This document shows positions 8,361-15,899 of a stretch of 64,000 nucleotides of DNA, one piece after another. The DNA lies in assembly GCF_003614925.1 (NCBI RefSeq), contig NZ_QYLP01000097.1:1-64000 (forward strand), written 5' to 3'. The translations under genes and the position numbers were made by a program. The notes below the pieces were generated by a model. It did no database searches and was not told where the DNA came from. It saw only the letters and a program-made list of their open reading frames with translations. Within the stretch, counting starts at the first letter, position 1. Each line of letters opens with the position of its first letter. This DNA comes from Arthrobacter celericrescens. GTDB lineage: Bacteria > Actinomycetota > Actinomycetes > Actinomycetales > Micrococcaceae.

Positions 8361-9325
8361 ACACTCTCAACGGGCTGCTGGCCGGGCTCCTCCGGCTCAT
8401 GCCTTCTCCCCTGCCGCGGCGGCAGAACGAACTGCGCGGCCGGTTCGCCCAAGCCGACGGCATCCCCTACACGATGCCGGTCAACTCGGACGATTCGCCG
8501 GTGCTCATGGCCGCCTTCCCCATCAACAAACGCGCGGCGGCGGCCATCCTGCCCGGCGAGGAAATGCGCCCCTTCAGCCTGGGCGGGAAGGGCCTGCTGG
8601 TGGTGACCGTGGTCAACTACAAATCCACGGACATCGGCAAGTACATCGAGTATTCCCTGGCCATCGCCATCACCCACGGCAGGCGGCCGGTGCCTCCGCT
8701 GCTGCCCCTGCTCTTTCAGAAGACGTTCGGCCTGGGCCAGTTCGTGGTGGACCTGCCGGTCAGCACCGAAATCTCGGTCAAGGGCGGCAAGGGCATCTGG
8801 GGCATGCCCAAGCACCAGGCCAACCTGGACTTCGTGGTGACCGATTCCACGGTGTCGGCCCAGTACGACAAGGACGGGGCGCTCGGCTGCTTCGTGGAGA
8901 TCGAACGGCCCGAGCCGGCCGGATTGCCGCTGAAGCTCGCCGCCTCGAACTACTGCGCTTTCCGGGGCATGTTGTGGAAGTCTGACATCTACTTTGAAGC
9001 CACAGGTGACCTCGCCCTCGGGAAGGCGGCGAAGGCCCGGCTCATCCTGGGTGACGCTCCCGGCGTCGCGCTCCTGAAGACCCTGCAGGTGGCGGAGAAG
9101 CCGATCTTCACGGCCTGGCTGCCCGAAGCGCACGGAGTGCTGGACGACCACTACGAGGCGTGGTTCCTCACCGCCCCGAGTGCTGCAGAAGCAGCGGCCC
9201 AGCGCGGCGGCGAGATGATGGACAGCGTGGTGGGGCTGGGCCAGGGCCAGGAATGGCTGGAGCCGCCGGACCGCAGCAGGATCCCCGGGGCTGCCTCGAT
9301 CGAAAAACACAAGGCGTCGTCGTGA
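8357..9325 (+). CDS. Acetoacetate-decarboxylase-family protein
   Basis: 322 residues. The stretch KGGKGIWGMPKHQANLDF matches the region of the acetoacetate decarboxylase family (ADC) that carries the Schiff-base lysine; here that is Lys152. The middle of the protein (LLVVTVVNYKSTDIGKYIEY) also fits the family beta-barrel. ADC relatives act as decarboxylases or as aldolase/hydratase-like enzymes on beta-keto or 2-oxo acids. The start codon overlaps the preceding stop (ATGA). A longer reading frame extends upstream but would overlap the hydrolase gene. It plausibly acts on a keto acid released by the GMC and hydrolase steps, which is inference. Confidence 0.8.
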   Translation: MNTLNGLLAGLLRLMPSPLPRRQNELRGRFAQADGIPYTMPVNSDDSPVLMAAFPINKRAAAAILPGEEMRPFSLGGKGLLVVTVVNYKSTDIGKYIEYSLAIAITHGRRPVPPLLPLLFQKTFGLGQFVVDLPVSTEISVKGGKGIWGMPKHQANLDFVVTDSTVSAQYDKDGALGCFVEIERPEPAGLPLKLAASNYCAFRGMLWKSDIYFEATGDLALGKAAKARLILGDAPGVALLKTLQVAEKPIFTAWLPEAHGVLDDHYEAWFLTAPSAAEAAAQRGGEMMDSVVGLGQGQEWLEPPDRSRIPGAASIEKHKASS

Positions 9326-9804
9326 ACTGGCTGCTGGTGCTCAATGCCCTGTACTTCCTGTTCGGCGCCACCATGTACGTGGGCACCATGTGGGTGCTGA
9401 AGTGGTTCCTCTACCCCACGTGGGAGTCGTTGGAACGCGGCAATGTGGACATGCATTTCGGGATCCCCACCCGGCAGGCCACCAAGTTCTTCACCGTGGT
9501 GGTGCCGCCCATGTTCATCTCCGGCGCCATCCTGGTGTGGAGTGAGTGGGGCAGCATCCGGGTCATTCCGGCGGCGATCTGCCTGCTGGGCATCATCACC
9601 CTGACCCTGGTGGGGCAGGGCATCATCATCCCCATCAACGTGCGCATCCGGGGCGGCGACTTCAAGGACGACGCCGAACTGCGAACCCTGCTGCGGCGCT
9701 GGATGTTCCTCAATGACATCCGCTTCTACGTTTCCACGCTTGTGTGGCTTGCCATGCTCTGGCTGATCGTGGACCGCGGCCGGCTGCTGGATTCGTACCT
9801 GTGA
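9322..9804 (+). CDS. Four-helix membrane protein, DUF1772-like
   Basis: 160 residues, starting at a GTG that overlaps the previous TGA (GTGA). Four hydrophobic segments are visible: residues about 3-24, 57-72, 80-100 and 135-152. Between the third and fourth lies IPINVRI followed by LLRRWMFLNDIR. This resembles the PxNxxI...RW...R pattern of DUF1772 (anthrone-oxygenase-like) membrane proteins. The family has been linked to oxygenation or cyclisation of polyketide-like rings in fungi, but most bacterial members are uncharacterised. Assignment to DUF1772 is by eye. Embedded in the coupled operon, so likely to work on the same membrane substrate. Confidence 0.6.
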   Translation: MNWLLVLNALYFLFGATMYVGTMWVLKWFLYPTWESLERGNVDMHFGIPTRQATKFFTVVVPPMFISGAILVWSEWGSIRVIPAAICLLGIITLTLVGQGIIIPINVRIRGGDFKDDAELRTLLRRWMFLNDIRFYVSTLVWLAMLWLIVDRGRLLDSYL

Positions 9805-10235
9805 AGACAGTGGCTGCGAGAACCAGCCCCGCCGCCTGGGCGGCGGCCGATCCGCTGCGCGCTGTCCTGGCGATCCTCGCGGTCATCACGGCGCTGACCG
9901 GCGTCGCGGAAATCCCCTTCGGCGGTTTCATCCTGCGCCTGTTGGGTACCGAGCCGACGCCGCTCGCGCTGCAACTTTTCGGCACGGTGGGCATGTTCAT
10001 GATCGTGGTGGGCGGCCTGCTCCTGCACACCCTGCTCAAGCGCGACGCCGCTCCGGAAGTCGTCTTCTGGGCGGGCGTGCAGAAGGCAGGGGCGTTCGCG
10101 GCCGTCGGGATCGGCGTCCTGAACGGCGTGTTCGCGGCACCCGCGCTGGCGGTCGCCGTCTTCGACCTCGCGACGGCGGTGCTGTGCTTTATCTATTGGC
10201 GCGGGGTTTATGGTCGGGAGGTGGTGCGCCCATGA
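9801..10235 (+). CDS. Small membrane protein of unknown function
   Basis: 144 residues from a GTG start overlapping the previous stop by four bases. Four hydrophobic helices are clear (about 20-40, 53-75, 86-106 and 112-134), with short loops, a Lys/Arg-Asp patch (LLKRDAAPE) and a positively charged tail. I do not recognise a family. It lies immediately before the patatin gene and its TGA overlaps that ATG, so it may anchor or deliver lipid to the patatin or to the DUF1772-like partner. No catalytic motif is seen. Confidence 0.65.
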   Translation: MKTVAARTSPAAWAAADPLRAVLAILAVITALTGVAEIPFGGFILRLLGTEPTPLALQLFGTVGMFMIVVGGLLLHTLLKRDAAPEVVFWAGVQKAGAFAAVGIGVLNGVFAAPALAVAVFDLATAVLCFIYWRGVYGREVVRP

Positions 10236-11575
10236 ATCGTTCCCTGGTGCTTGCCGGCGGCGGGATGCGGGTGGCGTGGCAGGCAGGCGTGGTGCGGGCT
10301 TTGGCCGAGGAAGGCGTGGAATTCAACCATGTGGACGGCACCTCCGGCGGGATCCTGACGGCGGGCATGCTGCTCTCCGGGATCGGGCCGGAGGAGATGT
10401 GCGCCCGCTGGTCCACGGTGGACGTCAAGGACTTCGGTTCGGCCCTGCCGTTCGGCGACTACCTCAAGGGGCCGTGGTCCCTTCCCGCCCTCGGCGACGC
10501 GGATGGCTTGCTCAACAAAGTCTTCCCGTCGTTGGGGATCGACGCCGGATCCATCCGCAGCCGAGCAACGGAACCGGGCGCCGTCGGGGGTTCCTTCAAC
10601 GTGGTGGAGTTCACCGGAAAGCGCTGCCACGCGATCGACGCCACCGAGATCGACGCCGAACTCATGGCCGCGGGCATGTCCCTGCCGATCTTCCTGACGC
10701 CCTTGCACCGCGACGGGAAAATCTGGACCGACGCCGTGTGGGTGCGCGACGCCAACGTGCAGGAAGCGCTGCGGCGCGGGGCTGACGAGGTGTGGCTCAT
10801 CTGGTGCATCGGGAATTCTCCGTATTGGGGCGACGGGCCGCTGGAACAGTACGTGCACATGATCGAGATGAGTGCCATGGGTGCGTTGCTGGCCGATTTC
10901 GACGCCGCGCAGGCTGCGGGCCGCGACTTCGTGCTGCACGTCATCCGCCCTGAACATCCCCTGCCACTGGACCCGGAGTTCTACCTCGGCCGGATCAGCG
11001 CCGACGCCCTCGTGGCCATGGGCTACCGCGACGCCCGTGCTTACCTGGCCTCCCGCTCGCCGGAGGGGCTGCCGAAGGACGAGCACTGCACCGCCATGAG
11101 CGAGCCGTCCCCCGGTGTTCGGTTCACGGACCGGCTCCGCGGCAACCTGGACGGGCAGGACCTGGGGTTCACCGCCGTCGTCGAGATGCCCTCGTCCGGT
11201 ACGGGTGCGCGGCTTTCGGGGTTCCTCGATGCGGAGCGCTTCGGCGCCCGGCGTTTCCTGGCCGGCGGGCTGGTGGAGGCGTCCGGTGACACGCTGCGGT
11301 ACCGCGCGGAAGTACTGCTCGACGGCGGCTGGCACAAGCTGACGGTCACCCGCACCTTCCACGACGACCCCGGACCGGACGCCTGGACCGATTCCCGTAC
11401 CGCCGTCCTGGAGCTGGAAGGCTTCCCGGCGGTGGAGGTGCACATGGCCTTGGGCGACGCCGCAGCCTTGATCGCGTCCGTGGAGCCGGTGGGTTCGCAC
11501 GGTTTCCTGGACCGGGCGTCCGCGGCGGCGGGCTTCATCGGGAACGGGCTGCGGGAGCTGTTGGAGAAGTACTGA
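10232..11575 (+). CDS. Patatin-like phospholipase with extra C-terminal domain
   Basis: 447 residues. The N-terminal patatin domain (about 1-275) has the oxyanion loop GGGMR (9-13), the nucleophile motif GTSGG with Ser38, and the partner Asp167 in WTDAVWVRD. This forms the Ser-Asp dyad of patatin lipases, which hydrolyse acyl ester bonds of membrane lipids. Residues 296-447 form a second domain that opens with FTDRLRG and contains HDDPGPDAWTD. It resembles the C-terminal domain of the GMC oxidoreductase at 2690 (FTEQMHG and HNEAGTDSWAD). This is the seventh and last gene of the coupled run; the start overlaps the previous stop. No signal peptide is present, so action is at the inner face of the membrane or in the cytoplasm. 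Confidence 0.85.
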   Translation: MNRSLVLAGGGMRVAWQAGVVRALAEEGVEFNHVDGTSGGILTAGMLLSGIGPEEMCARWSTVDVKDFGSALPFGDYLKGPWSLPALGDADGLLNKVFPSLGIDAGSIRSRATEPGAVGGSFNVVEFTGKRCHAIDATEIDAELMAAGMSLPIFLTPLHRDGKIWTDAVWVRDANVQEALRRGADEVWLIWCIGNSPYWGDGPLEQYVHMIEMSAMGALLADFDAAQAAGRDFVLHVIRPEHPLPLDPEFYLGRISADALVAMGYRDARAYLASRSPEGLPKDEHCTAMSEPSPGVRFTDRLRGNLDGQDLGFTAVVEMPSSGTGARLSGFLDAERFGARRFLAGGLVEASGDTLRYRAEVLLDGGWHKLTVTRTFHDDPGPDAWTDSRTAVLELEGFPAVEVHMALGDAAALIASVEPVGSHGFLDRASAAAGFIGNGLRELLEKY

Positions 11576-11742
11576 GGTCTGCTAGGTGACGGGGCTACGT
11601 GACGGGGCGCGGGTAGCGGAGACGCGCGGACGACGCGGGCGGCGCGAGTGATGGCGCACAACTAACTAGCCGCTCCGCGGGGCGGAAAGCCGGCTGCACA
11701 TTAGGGAAGGCACACCGGCGGGGCACGGGCCGACCCGTGAGG

Positions 11743-13149
11743 TCAGAAGGGCGGCGGCTTTGCTTCCCCAGGCGGGTCGCCGGGCCTTGGGCGGATGTCC
11801 CCCGCTGTGCTTGTCGCCGGTATCGGCGGTTGGTCCTTGTAGGTGCGGCCGGTGGGGCTGGTCCATTGAAGGACCCCGGCCCCGGCCTGCCGGACGGTCC
11901 AGCGGGAGTGATGTTTAAGTATGTGGTGCCGCCGGCACAGGCCCGCGAGGTTGCCGGAATCCGTGGCGCCGCCGAGCGCGGCGTCCACAGTGTGATCGAG
12001 ATCCAGCTCGCGGGCTTTGATGCCGCATCCGGGGAAACGGCAGCGGGAATCACGGGCCCGGAGCAGCCGGCGCAGGTCCTCGCCGGGCCGGTACCGGTCC
12101 ACGGCCAGCACGGTGCCGTTGACCGGGTCGGTGAAGACCCTGTTCCAGCCCGGAGCCGCACCCGCCAAGATCCGTGCCGTGTCCGGATCGATCGGGTGCC
12201 GCCCGTCGAGCTCGGCCGGGACGAAGGAAGCGCCATCTGCATCTTGAGCCTCGCCGTCCATCATGGTCTGCGCCGGAACGGTGATATCGACCCTCGCCGT
12301 GATGGCCGTGAGGATGCCCTCCGGGGTGTCGTGCCCGGTCGGGGCGCCCCTCAACACGACATCCGCAAGCAGGTCGGCCCGGAGCTGGTCCATGGTGCGG
12401 GAGGCCCCGGCGCCTTGGCAGGCCTGGGCACCTGCGCCGTTTTCTTTGGCCGAGTCGTGTTCTTTGGAGGCGTCTGCATAAGCCTGGGCCATCTGGGTGA
12501 GGCGGTCGTGGATCCCGTACGCCACCACCGCGGGCAGCACGGCCCCGAGTTCGGCCATGCCGTCGGGCAAGGGGTTCACCCAGACCCGGCATTCTTCCCG
12601 GGCCCGGTCATGGCGTTCGGTCAGCGGCTCAGATTGGGCTTTCTCGGCCTCGCGTACCGCCACACGTCGCACCCGCCCGGGTGCCTGCCGCTCGGCGCAA
12701 CCCAGTACCACGGCCTCGTACCGGCCCCGGGCCTCATCATCCATCAGACTTGCCCCGGCTTCCTGGATCACGCGGGCGTGGGCCAGGCTGATCCGCCCGT
12801 CCGACAATGCCTGAACCGTCAGAGGGAACCGATCGGCCAGCTCCACCGCCTGGCCCATCTGGCGTTGCACCGTCCGGTCACTCATCCGGGTCGCGGCAGC
12901 GATCTCCGCCGCCACTGACCGCTGAGCCAGCTCGCGCGCAGGCGGCCGCCACCCGGAACCCGACACGCCGCCGTCGTCCTCCATCGCCTCCGCCAGTTGC
13001 GAAGCCATGACTAGCAGCCCCTCGCGCACCGCATGCAAGCGCGACTGCACGCGTTCCAGCGACTCCAAAGAAGACACGACATCGGCCAACGCATCGACGG
13101 GAAGGACTTGCTTCCCCGGCGCCTGGGCAAATGCCGTGCTGTTCTCCAT
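11743..13149 (-). CDS. DUF222 protein with C-terminal HNH endonuclease domain
   Basis: 468 residues. The N-terminal two thirds are a DUF222 (13E12-repeat-like) domain, with RMSDRTVQRQMGQAVELADRF and ISLAHARVIQEAGASL. The C-terminal part has an HNH nuclease core: CRFPGCGIKARELDLDHTVD, then GNLAGLCRRHHILKH, with paired cysteines and histidines. The family is multicopy in actinobacterial genomes and its role is not established; a self-splicing-free, non-intron HNH nuclease is the usual description. I start at the ATG at 13149 (MENSTAFAQ); the upstream extension has atypical composition. Convergent with the patatin gene across 167 bases in which no strong terminator is visible. Confidence 0.85.
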   Translation of the reverse strand: MENSTAFAQAPGKQVLPVDALADVVSSLESLERVQSRLHAVREGLLVMASQLAEAMEDDGGVSGSGWRPPARELAQRSVAAEIAAATRMSDRTVQRQMGQAVELADRFPLTVQALSDGRISLAHARVIQEAGASLMDDEARGRYEAVVLGCAERQAPGRVRRVAVREAEKAQSEPLTERHDRAREECRVWVNPLPDGMAELGAVLPAVVAYGIHDRLTQMAQAYADASKEHDSAKENGAGAQACQGAGASRTMDQLRADLLADVVLRGAPTGHDTPEGILTAITARVDITVPAQTMMDGEAQDADGASFVPAELDGRHPIDPDTARILAGAAPGWNRVFTDPVNGTVLAVDRYRPGEDLRRLLRARDSRCRFPGCGIKARELDLDHTVDAALGGATDSGNLAGLCRRHHILKHHSRWTVRQAGAGVLQWTSPTGRTYKDQPPIPATSTAGDIRPRPGDPPGEAKPPPF

Positions 13150-13313
13150 GAACCAATTCAAGCAAGGGGGTCTGACAAAAAAGGTTCCTCCGGACGGTCT
13201 GGCCGATTGCCCCCACAGGGGTCCGGGGCGACTTCCGATTCCACATCGAGTTCCGACGTACCGAACCGACGAGTGGACCGAATCCAATTGATCGCACGAG
13301 ACAGCACACTCCG

Positions 13314-13655
13314 CTACAGCCTCTCCAGTGTGTCAATCAACCGATCGGTATGAACCCGGACCACCCGCAACATCGGATTGTCCGGATCGCCGGCCGCCAA
13401 ATGCACGGACCACTGTCCTTCAATGAAGTCCTTGCGCAAGCCGCCGATATCTTTCGCCGCGAATTCCATCTCCACTGCGCTTTGGAAGTCATACAGCGCA
13501 CCGGCGAAGTCGACATATGCCACGTCCAGGCGAGCTGATTGGACGGCCTCGTCATCGAGATACATCGGGTGCAGCGCGCAGTTTGCGATGGCGTCAATCC
13601 AAAATCCGGCTTCGTTGCGGAGCCTCCGCCGCCGCGAGCCCCCGAACCACTTCAT
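13314..13655 (-). CDS. Hypothetical protein, 113 residues
   Basis: I do not recognise this protein. It starts MKWFGGSRRRRLRNEAGF and continues as a mixed alpha/beta, soluble sequence with IDAIANCALHPMYLDDE and VDFAGALYDFQSAVEMEF. The G+C content and codon use are visibly less biased than those of the neighbours, a hint of recent acquisition or relaxed selection. A longer frame runs to 13835, but its first 60 residues look like shadow sequence. No clear ribosome site precedes the chosen ATG. It lies upstream of, and on the same strand as, the DUF222-HNH gene, 164 bases away. Confidence 0.5.
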   Translation of the reverse strand: MKWFGGSRRRRLRNEAGFWIDAIANCALHPMYLDDEAVQSARLDVAYVDFAGALYDFQSAVEMEFAAKDIGGLRKDFIEGQWSVHLAAGDPDNPMLRVVRVHTDRLIDTLERL

Positions 13656-13853
13656 GCAGCCAAGGCTGGTAGCCCCAAACACGCCCCTGTGATCCACCTC
13701 ATTACCGCCCAGTAACAGCCAGGGAACGGGACCATGAAAAACTGCAACGCCCGGGAAACACTCCCGAAAAGGCGCAGTCCTAGGCTGAAGGCAACCGCGA
13801 AACGCCACCCGAAGCCCCTCCTGAAAACCGCCCACGAAGCGAAAGGACCCGCC

Positions 13854-14741
13854 ATGCCGGAGACCTCAACCCACCTCGTCATCGCAGGGGCCGGGCCCGC
13901 CGCCCAGGCGCTCCTCCGCCACCTGACCGGAATGGAAAGCCCGGTCCAGCGAAGCAGCCTCGGCTATCCCGCCCCGACCTTCTCCGGCCGGATCACCGTG
14001 CTGAGCAACCGCGACGAATGCCCGGAAGCCCTGATGGAAGCAGCCGCGCATTCCATGGTTTCGGTGCGTTTCGGCCAGGCCGCCAGCTTCATCGATGCGG
14101 CGAACAAGAAGGTGACCACCACGGAGGGCCTCGAGTTCTCCTACGACGAACTCGTCATCGCCACCGGCTCCGCCCCGGTCCTGCCCCCGGTGCACGGGGC
14201 CGAACACGCACTGGCCTACTCCACCATCGACGACGCCGAACGCCTCGGCGCCGACGTCAAGGAGATCGCCGCCAGGCTCGGCCGCCGGCCCCTGGGCATC
14301 CTGGTGGGTACCGGCCCGTCCGCGGGGCAGGCCGAGGCCGTCCTGCGGGCCCGGGGCGTCCGTCCCGTCCGCACCACGCTGCGCCCGGCCGCCGTCGTCT
14401 CCTCCCCCGTCTCCGGCAGGCCGGCCGCCGGAATCGTCTTCGACGACGGCAGCATCATGAACGGCGACCTCGTGGTCCTCGCCGAGGAGCGGTCGCCCCG
14501 CAACAGCCTCGCCGAAAGCGCCGGGCTGGAGACTGCTCCCGACGGCGGCATCCTGGTGGACAGCGGATTCGAGACGTCCGTGCCGGGCATCCGGGCGATC
14601 GGCGACGCCGCGGCGCGTGACGGACTGCGCCTGGGCCTGGTCCTGTCGGCGAAGGAAGCCGCGGCCCGCTGCGCGGGACTTCTGAGTGAGGCCACGGGCC
14701 TCCGCGTGCGCCCCGAAATGCAGGTCACCGCGGCCGCCTGA
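13854..14741 (+). CDS. FAD-dependent pyridine-nucleotide oxidoreductase related to the NirB N-terminal part
   Basis: 295 residues. The FAD loop LVIAGAGPAAQALLRHLTG (about 7-25), the middle motif YDELVIATGSAPVLPPVHGAE and the C-terminal FAD contact VPGIRAIGDAA show a pyridine-nucleotide-disulphide-reductase fold. It corresponds to the FAD/NADH module that starts NirB and NasB, but stops before any siroheme or Fe-S domain. The second nucleotide loop (GILVGTGPSAGQAE) is slightly degenerate. ATG 13854 is chosen because GAAAGGA lies 6 bases upstream. Could serve as a separate reductase for an oxidase or nitrite reductase; partner unknown. Confidence 0.7.
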   Translation: MPETSTHLVIAGAGPAAQALLRHLTGMESPVQRSSLGYPAPTFSGRITVLSNRDECPEALMEAAAHSMVSVRFGQAASFIDAANKKVTTTEGLEFSYDELVIATGSAPVLPPVHGAEHALAYSTIDDAERLGADVKEIAARLGRRPLGILVGTGPSAGQAEAVLRARGVRPVRTTLRPAAVVSSPVSGRPAAGIVFDDGSIMNGDLVVLAEERSPRNSLAESAGLETAPDGGILVDSGFETSVPGIRAIGDAAARDGLRLGLVLSAKEAAARCAGLLSEATGLRVRPEMQVTAAA

Positions 14742-14751
14742 CACCGCCGCC

Positions 14752-14817
14752 GGCGGGCCCGGGTGCTGTGGCAAGATGGTCCTTTGACGAGCCACCAAGC
14801 GGCCACCCGGGCCCGCC
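14752..14817 (+). promoter_or_regulatory. Strong leader hairpin directly upstream of deoC
   Basis: A perfect 14-base inverted repeat (GGCGGGCCCGGGTG at 14752-14765 with its complement at 14804-14817) encloses a 38-base loop that contains a second 5-base stem, GTGGC/GCCAC. It ends 2-3 bases before the deoC ribosome site (GGAAGGA at about 14820). It has no T-run on the + strand, so it does not look like a simple terminator of the preceding gene. Possible roles are transcription attenuation or control of deoC translation. Confidence 0.6.
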
Positions 14818-14831
14818 ACGGAAGGACTGCC

Positions 14832-15539
14832 ATGAGCAACGACGCCGCTACCGCAGCAAACGCCAGCGCAGCAAGCATTGCCTCCTACATCGACCACACC
14901 CTCCTCAAACCCGAGGCAAGTGAGGCCGAGGTCCGCCAGGTCTGCGCCGAAGCCGTCGAATACGGCTTCAAATCGGTCTGCGTGAACCCCATCTGGGTCA
15001 AGACCGTGTCCAAGGCCCTCAAAGGCTCCGGCGTGCTGACCTGCGCCGTGGTGGGCTTCCCGCTGGGCGCCACGCCCAGCGACGTCAAGGCCTTCGAGGC
15101 CCGCGGCGCCGTGCTGGACGGCGCGGACGAAATCGACATGGTGATCGACATCGCCGCGGCCCGCGCTGACGACAAGGGCACCCTCGTGGACGACATCACC
15201 GCCGTCGCCGAGGCCGTACACGCCGGCGAGGCCATCCTGAAGGTCATCATCGAGACGGCGCTGCTTAGCGACACGCAGAAGGTGCTCGCCTGCGAGGCCG
15301 CCGTGGAAGCCGGGGCCGACTTCGTGAAGACCTCCACCGGTTTCAACGGCGGGGGCGCCACCGTGGAAGACGTGGCACTGATGCGTAGGACCGTGGGGCC
15401 GGAGCTCGGCGTGAAGGCGTCGGGCGGCGTGCGTTCCCTCGCCGACGCACAGGCTATGATTGCTGCTGGTGCAACACGTATTGGCGCCAGCTCCGGAATT
15501 GCCATCGTCAAGGGTGAACAGGGTTCATCCGCCTACTGA
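14832..15539 (+). CDS. deoC: Deoxyribose-phosphate aldolase
   Basis: 235 residues. It splits 2-deoxyribose-5-phosphate to glyceraldehyde-3-phosphate and acetaldehyde in deoxynucleoside breakdown. The Schiff-base lysine is Lys166 in GADFVKTSTGF; other conserved stretches are YIDHTLLKPEA, VCVNPIWV, GADEIDMVIDI and VKASGGVRS. Length and motifs are normal for the class I DERA family. The start at 14832 has GGAAGGA in place; the ORF upstream is not needed. Single gene with its own leader hairpin, followed 53 bases later by a small membrane protein gene. Confidence 0.95.
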   Translation: MSNDAATAANASAASIASYIDHTLLKPEASEAEVRQVCAEAVEYGFKSVCVNPIWVKTVSKALKGSGVLTCAVVGFPLGATPSDVKAFEARGAVLDGADEIDMVIDIAAARADDKGTLVDDITAVAEAVHAGEAILKVIIETALLSDTQKVLACEAAVEAGADFVKTSTGFNGGGATVEDVALMRRTVGPELGVKASGGVRSLADAQAMIAAGATRIGASSGIAIVKGEQGSSAY

Positions 15540-15592
15540 CAGGCCCGGCAGCCGCCATGGAATTTGAGCCCTGAGGGGCCGAGGAGGAAAGA

Positions 15593-15820
15593 ATGTCCCA
15601 GCACACCGGCAGCAAGGTCATCGAAAAAGAGAACAACCTGGCCCAGAGCCTGGTGCTGTTCGTGGTCTGCATTGCGCTGTTCCTCGGCGCCATCTACTCG
15701 CTGTCCTTCCTGACTCTGGACAACGCGTGGCCGATGGCCGTCTGCCTGGGCCTGTTCGCCCTGGCCTTCTGGATTCCGCAGACCGTCCTGGGCCGTTCCG
15801 ACTCGGCCGGCGAAAACTAA
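15593..15820 (+). CDS. Small two-helix membrane protein
   Basis: 75 residues with an excellent ribosome site (GAGGAGGAAAG ending 4 bases before the ATG). Two hydrophobic helices (about 18-39 and 45-66) are joined by a short turn; both ends are polar. No enzymatic motif is visible and I recognise no named family. It follows deoC on the same strand and ends just before a bidirectional terminator, so it may be co-transcribed with deoC. Confidence 0.7.
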   Translation: MSQHTGSKVIEKENNLAQSLVLFVVCIALFLGAIYSLSFLTLDNAWPMAVCLGLFALAFWIPQTVLGRSDSAGEN

Positions 15821-15831
15821 GACTCAACGAA

Positions 15832-15866
15832 GCGAGGCCCGGGCGGTTGCCCGGGCCTCGCTGTTT
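15832..15866 (+). terminator. Rho-independent terminator between convergent genes
   Basis: A 13-base perfect stem, GCGAGGCCCGGGC with loop GGTT, is followed by TGTTT on the + strand. On the minus strand the same stem is followed only by TTCGTTGAG, so it mainly serves the + strand, though both convergent genes could use it. Confidence 0.85.
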
Positions 15867-15899
15867 AACAGCCCCGCGTCGAACGACGAGGGTTGCCGG

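Noticed and set aside
11743..13149. DUF222-HNH gene as an insertion sequence or intron
   Set aside because: No terminal repeats or target duplications visible; family is chromosomal and multicopy in actinobacteria.
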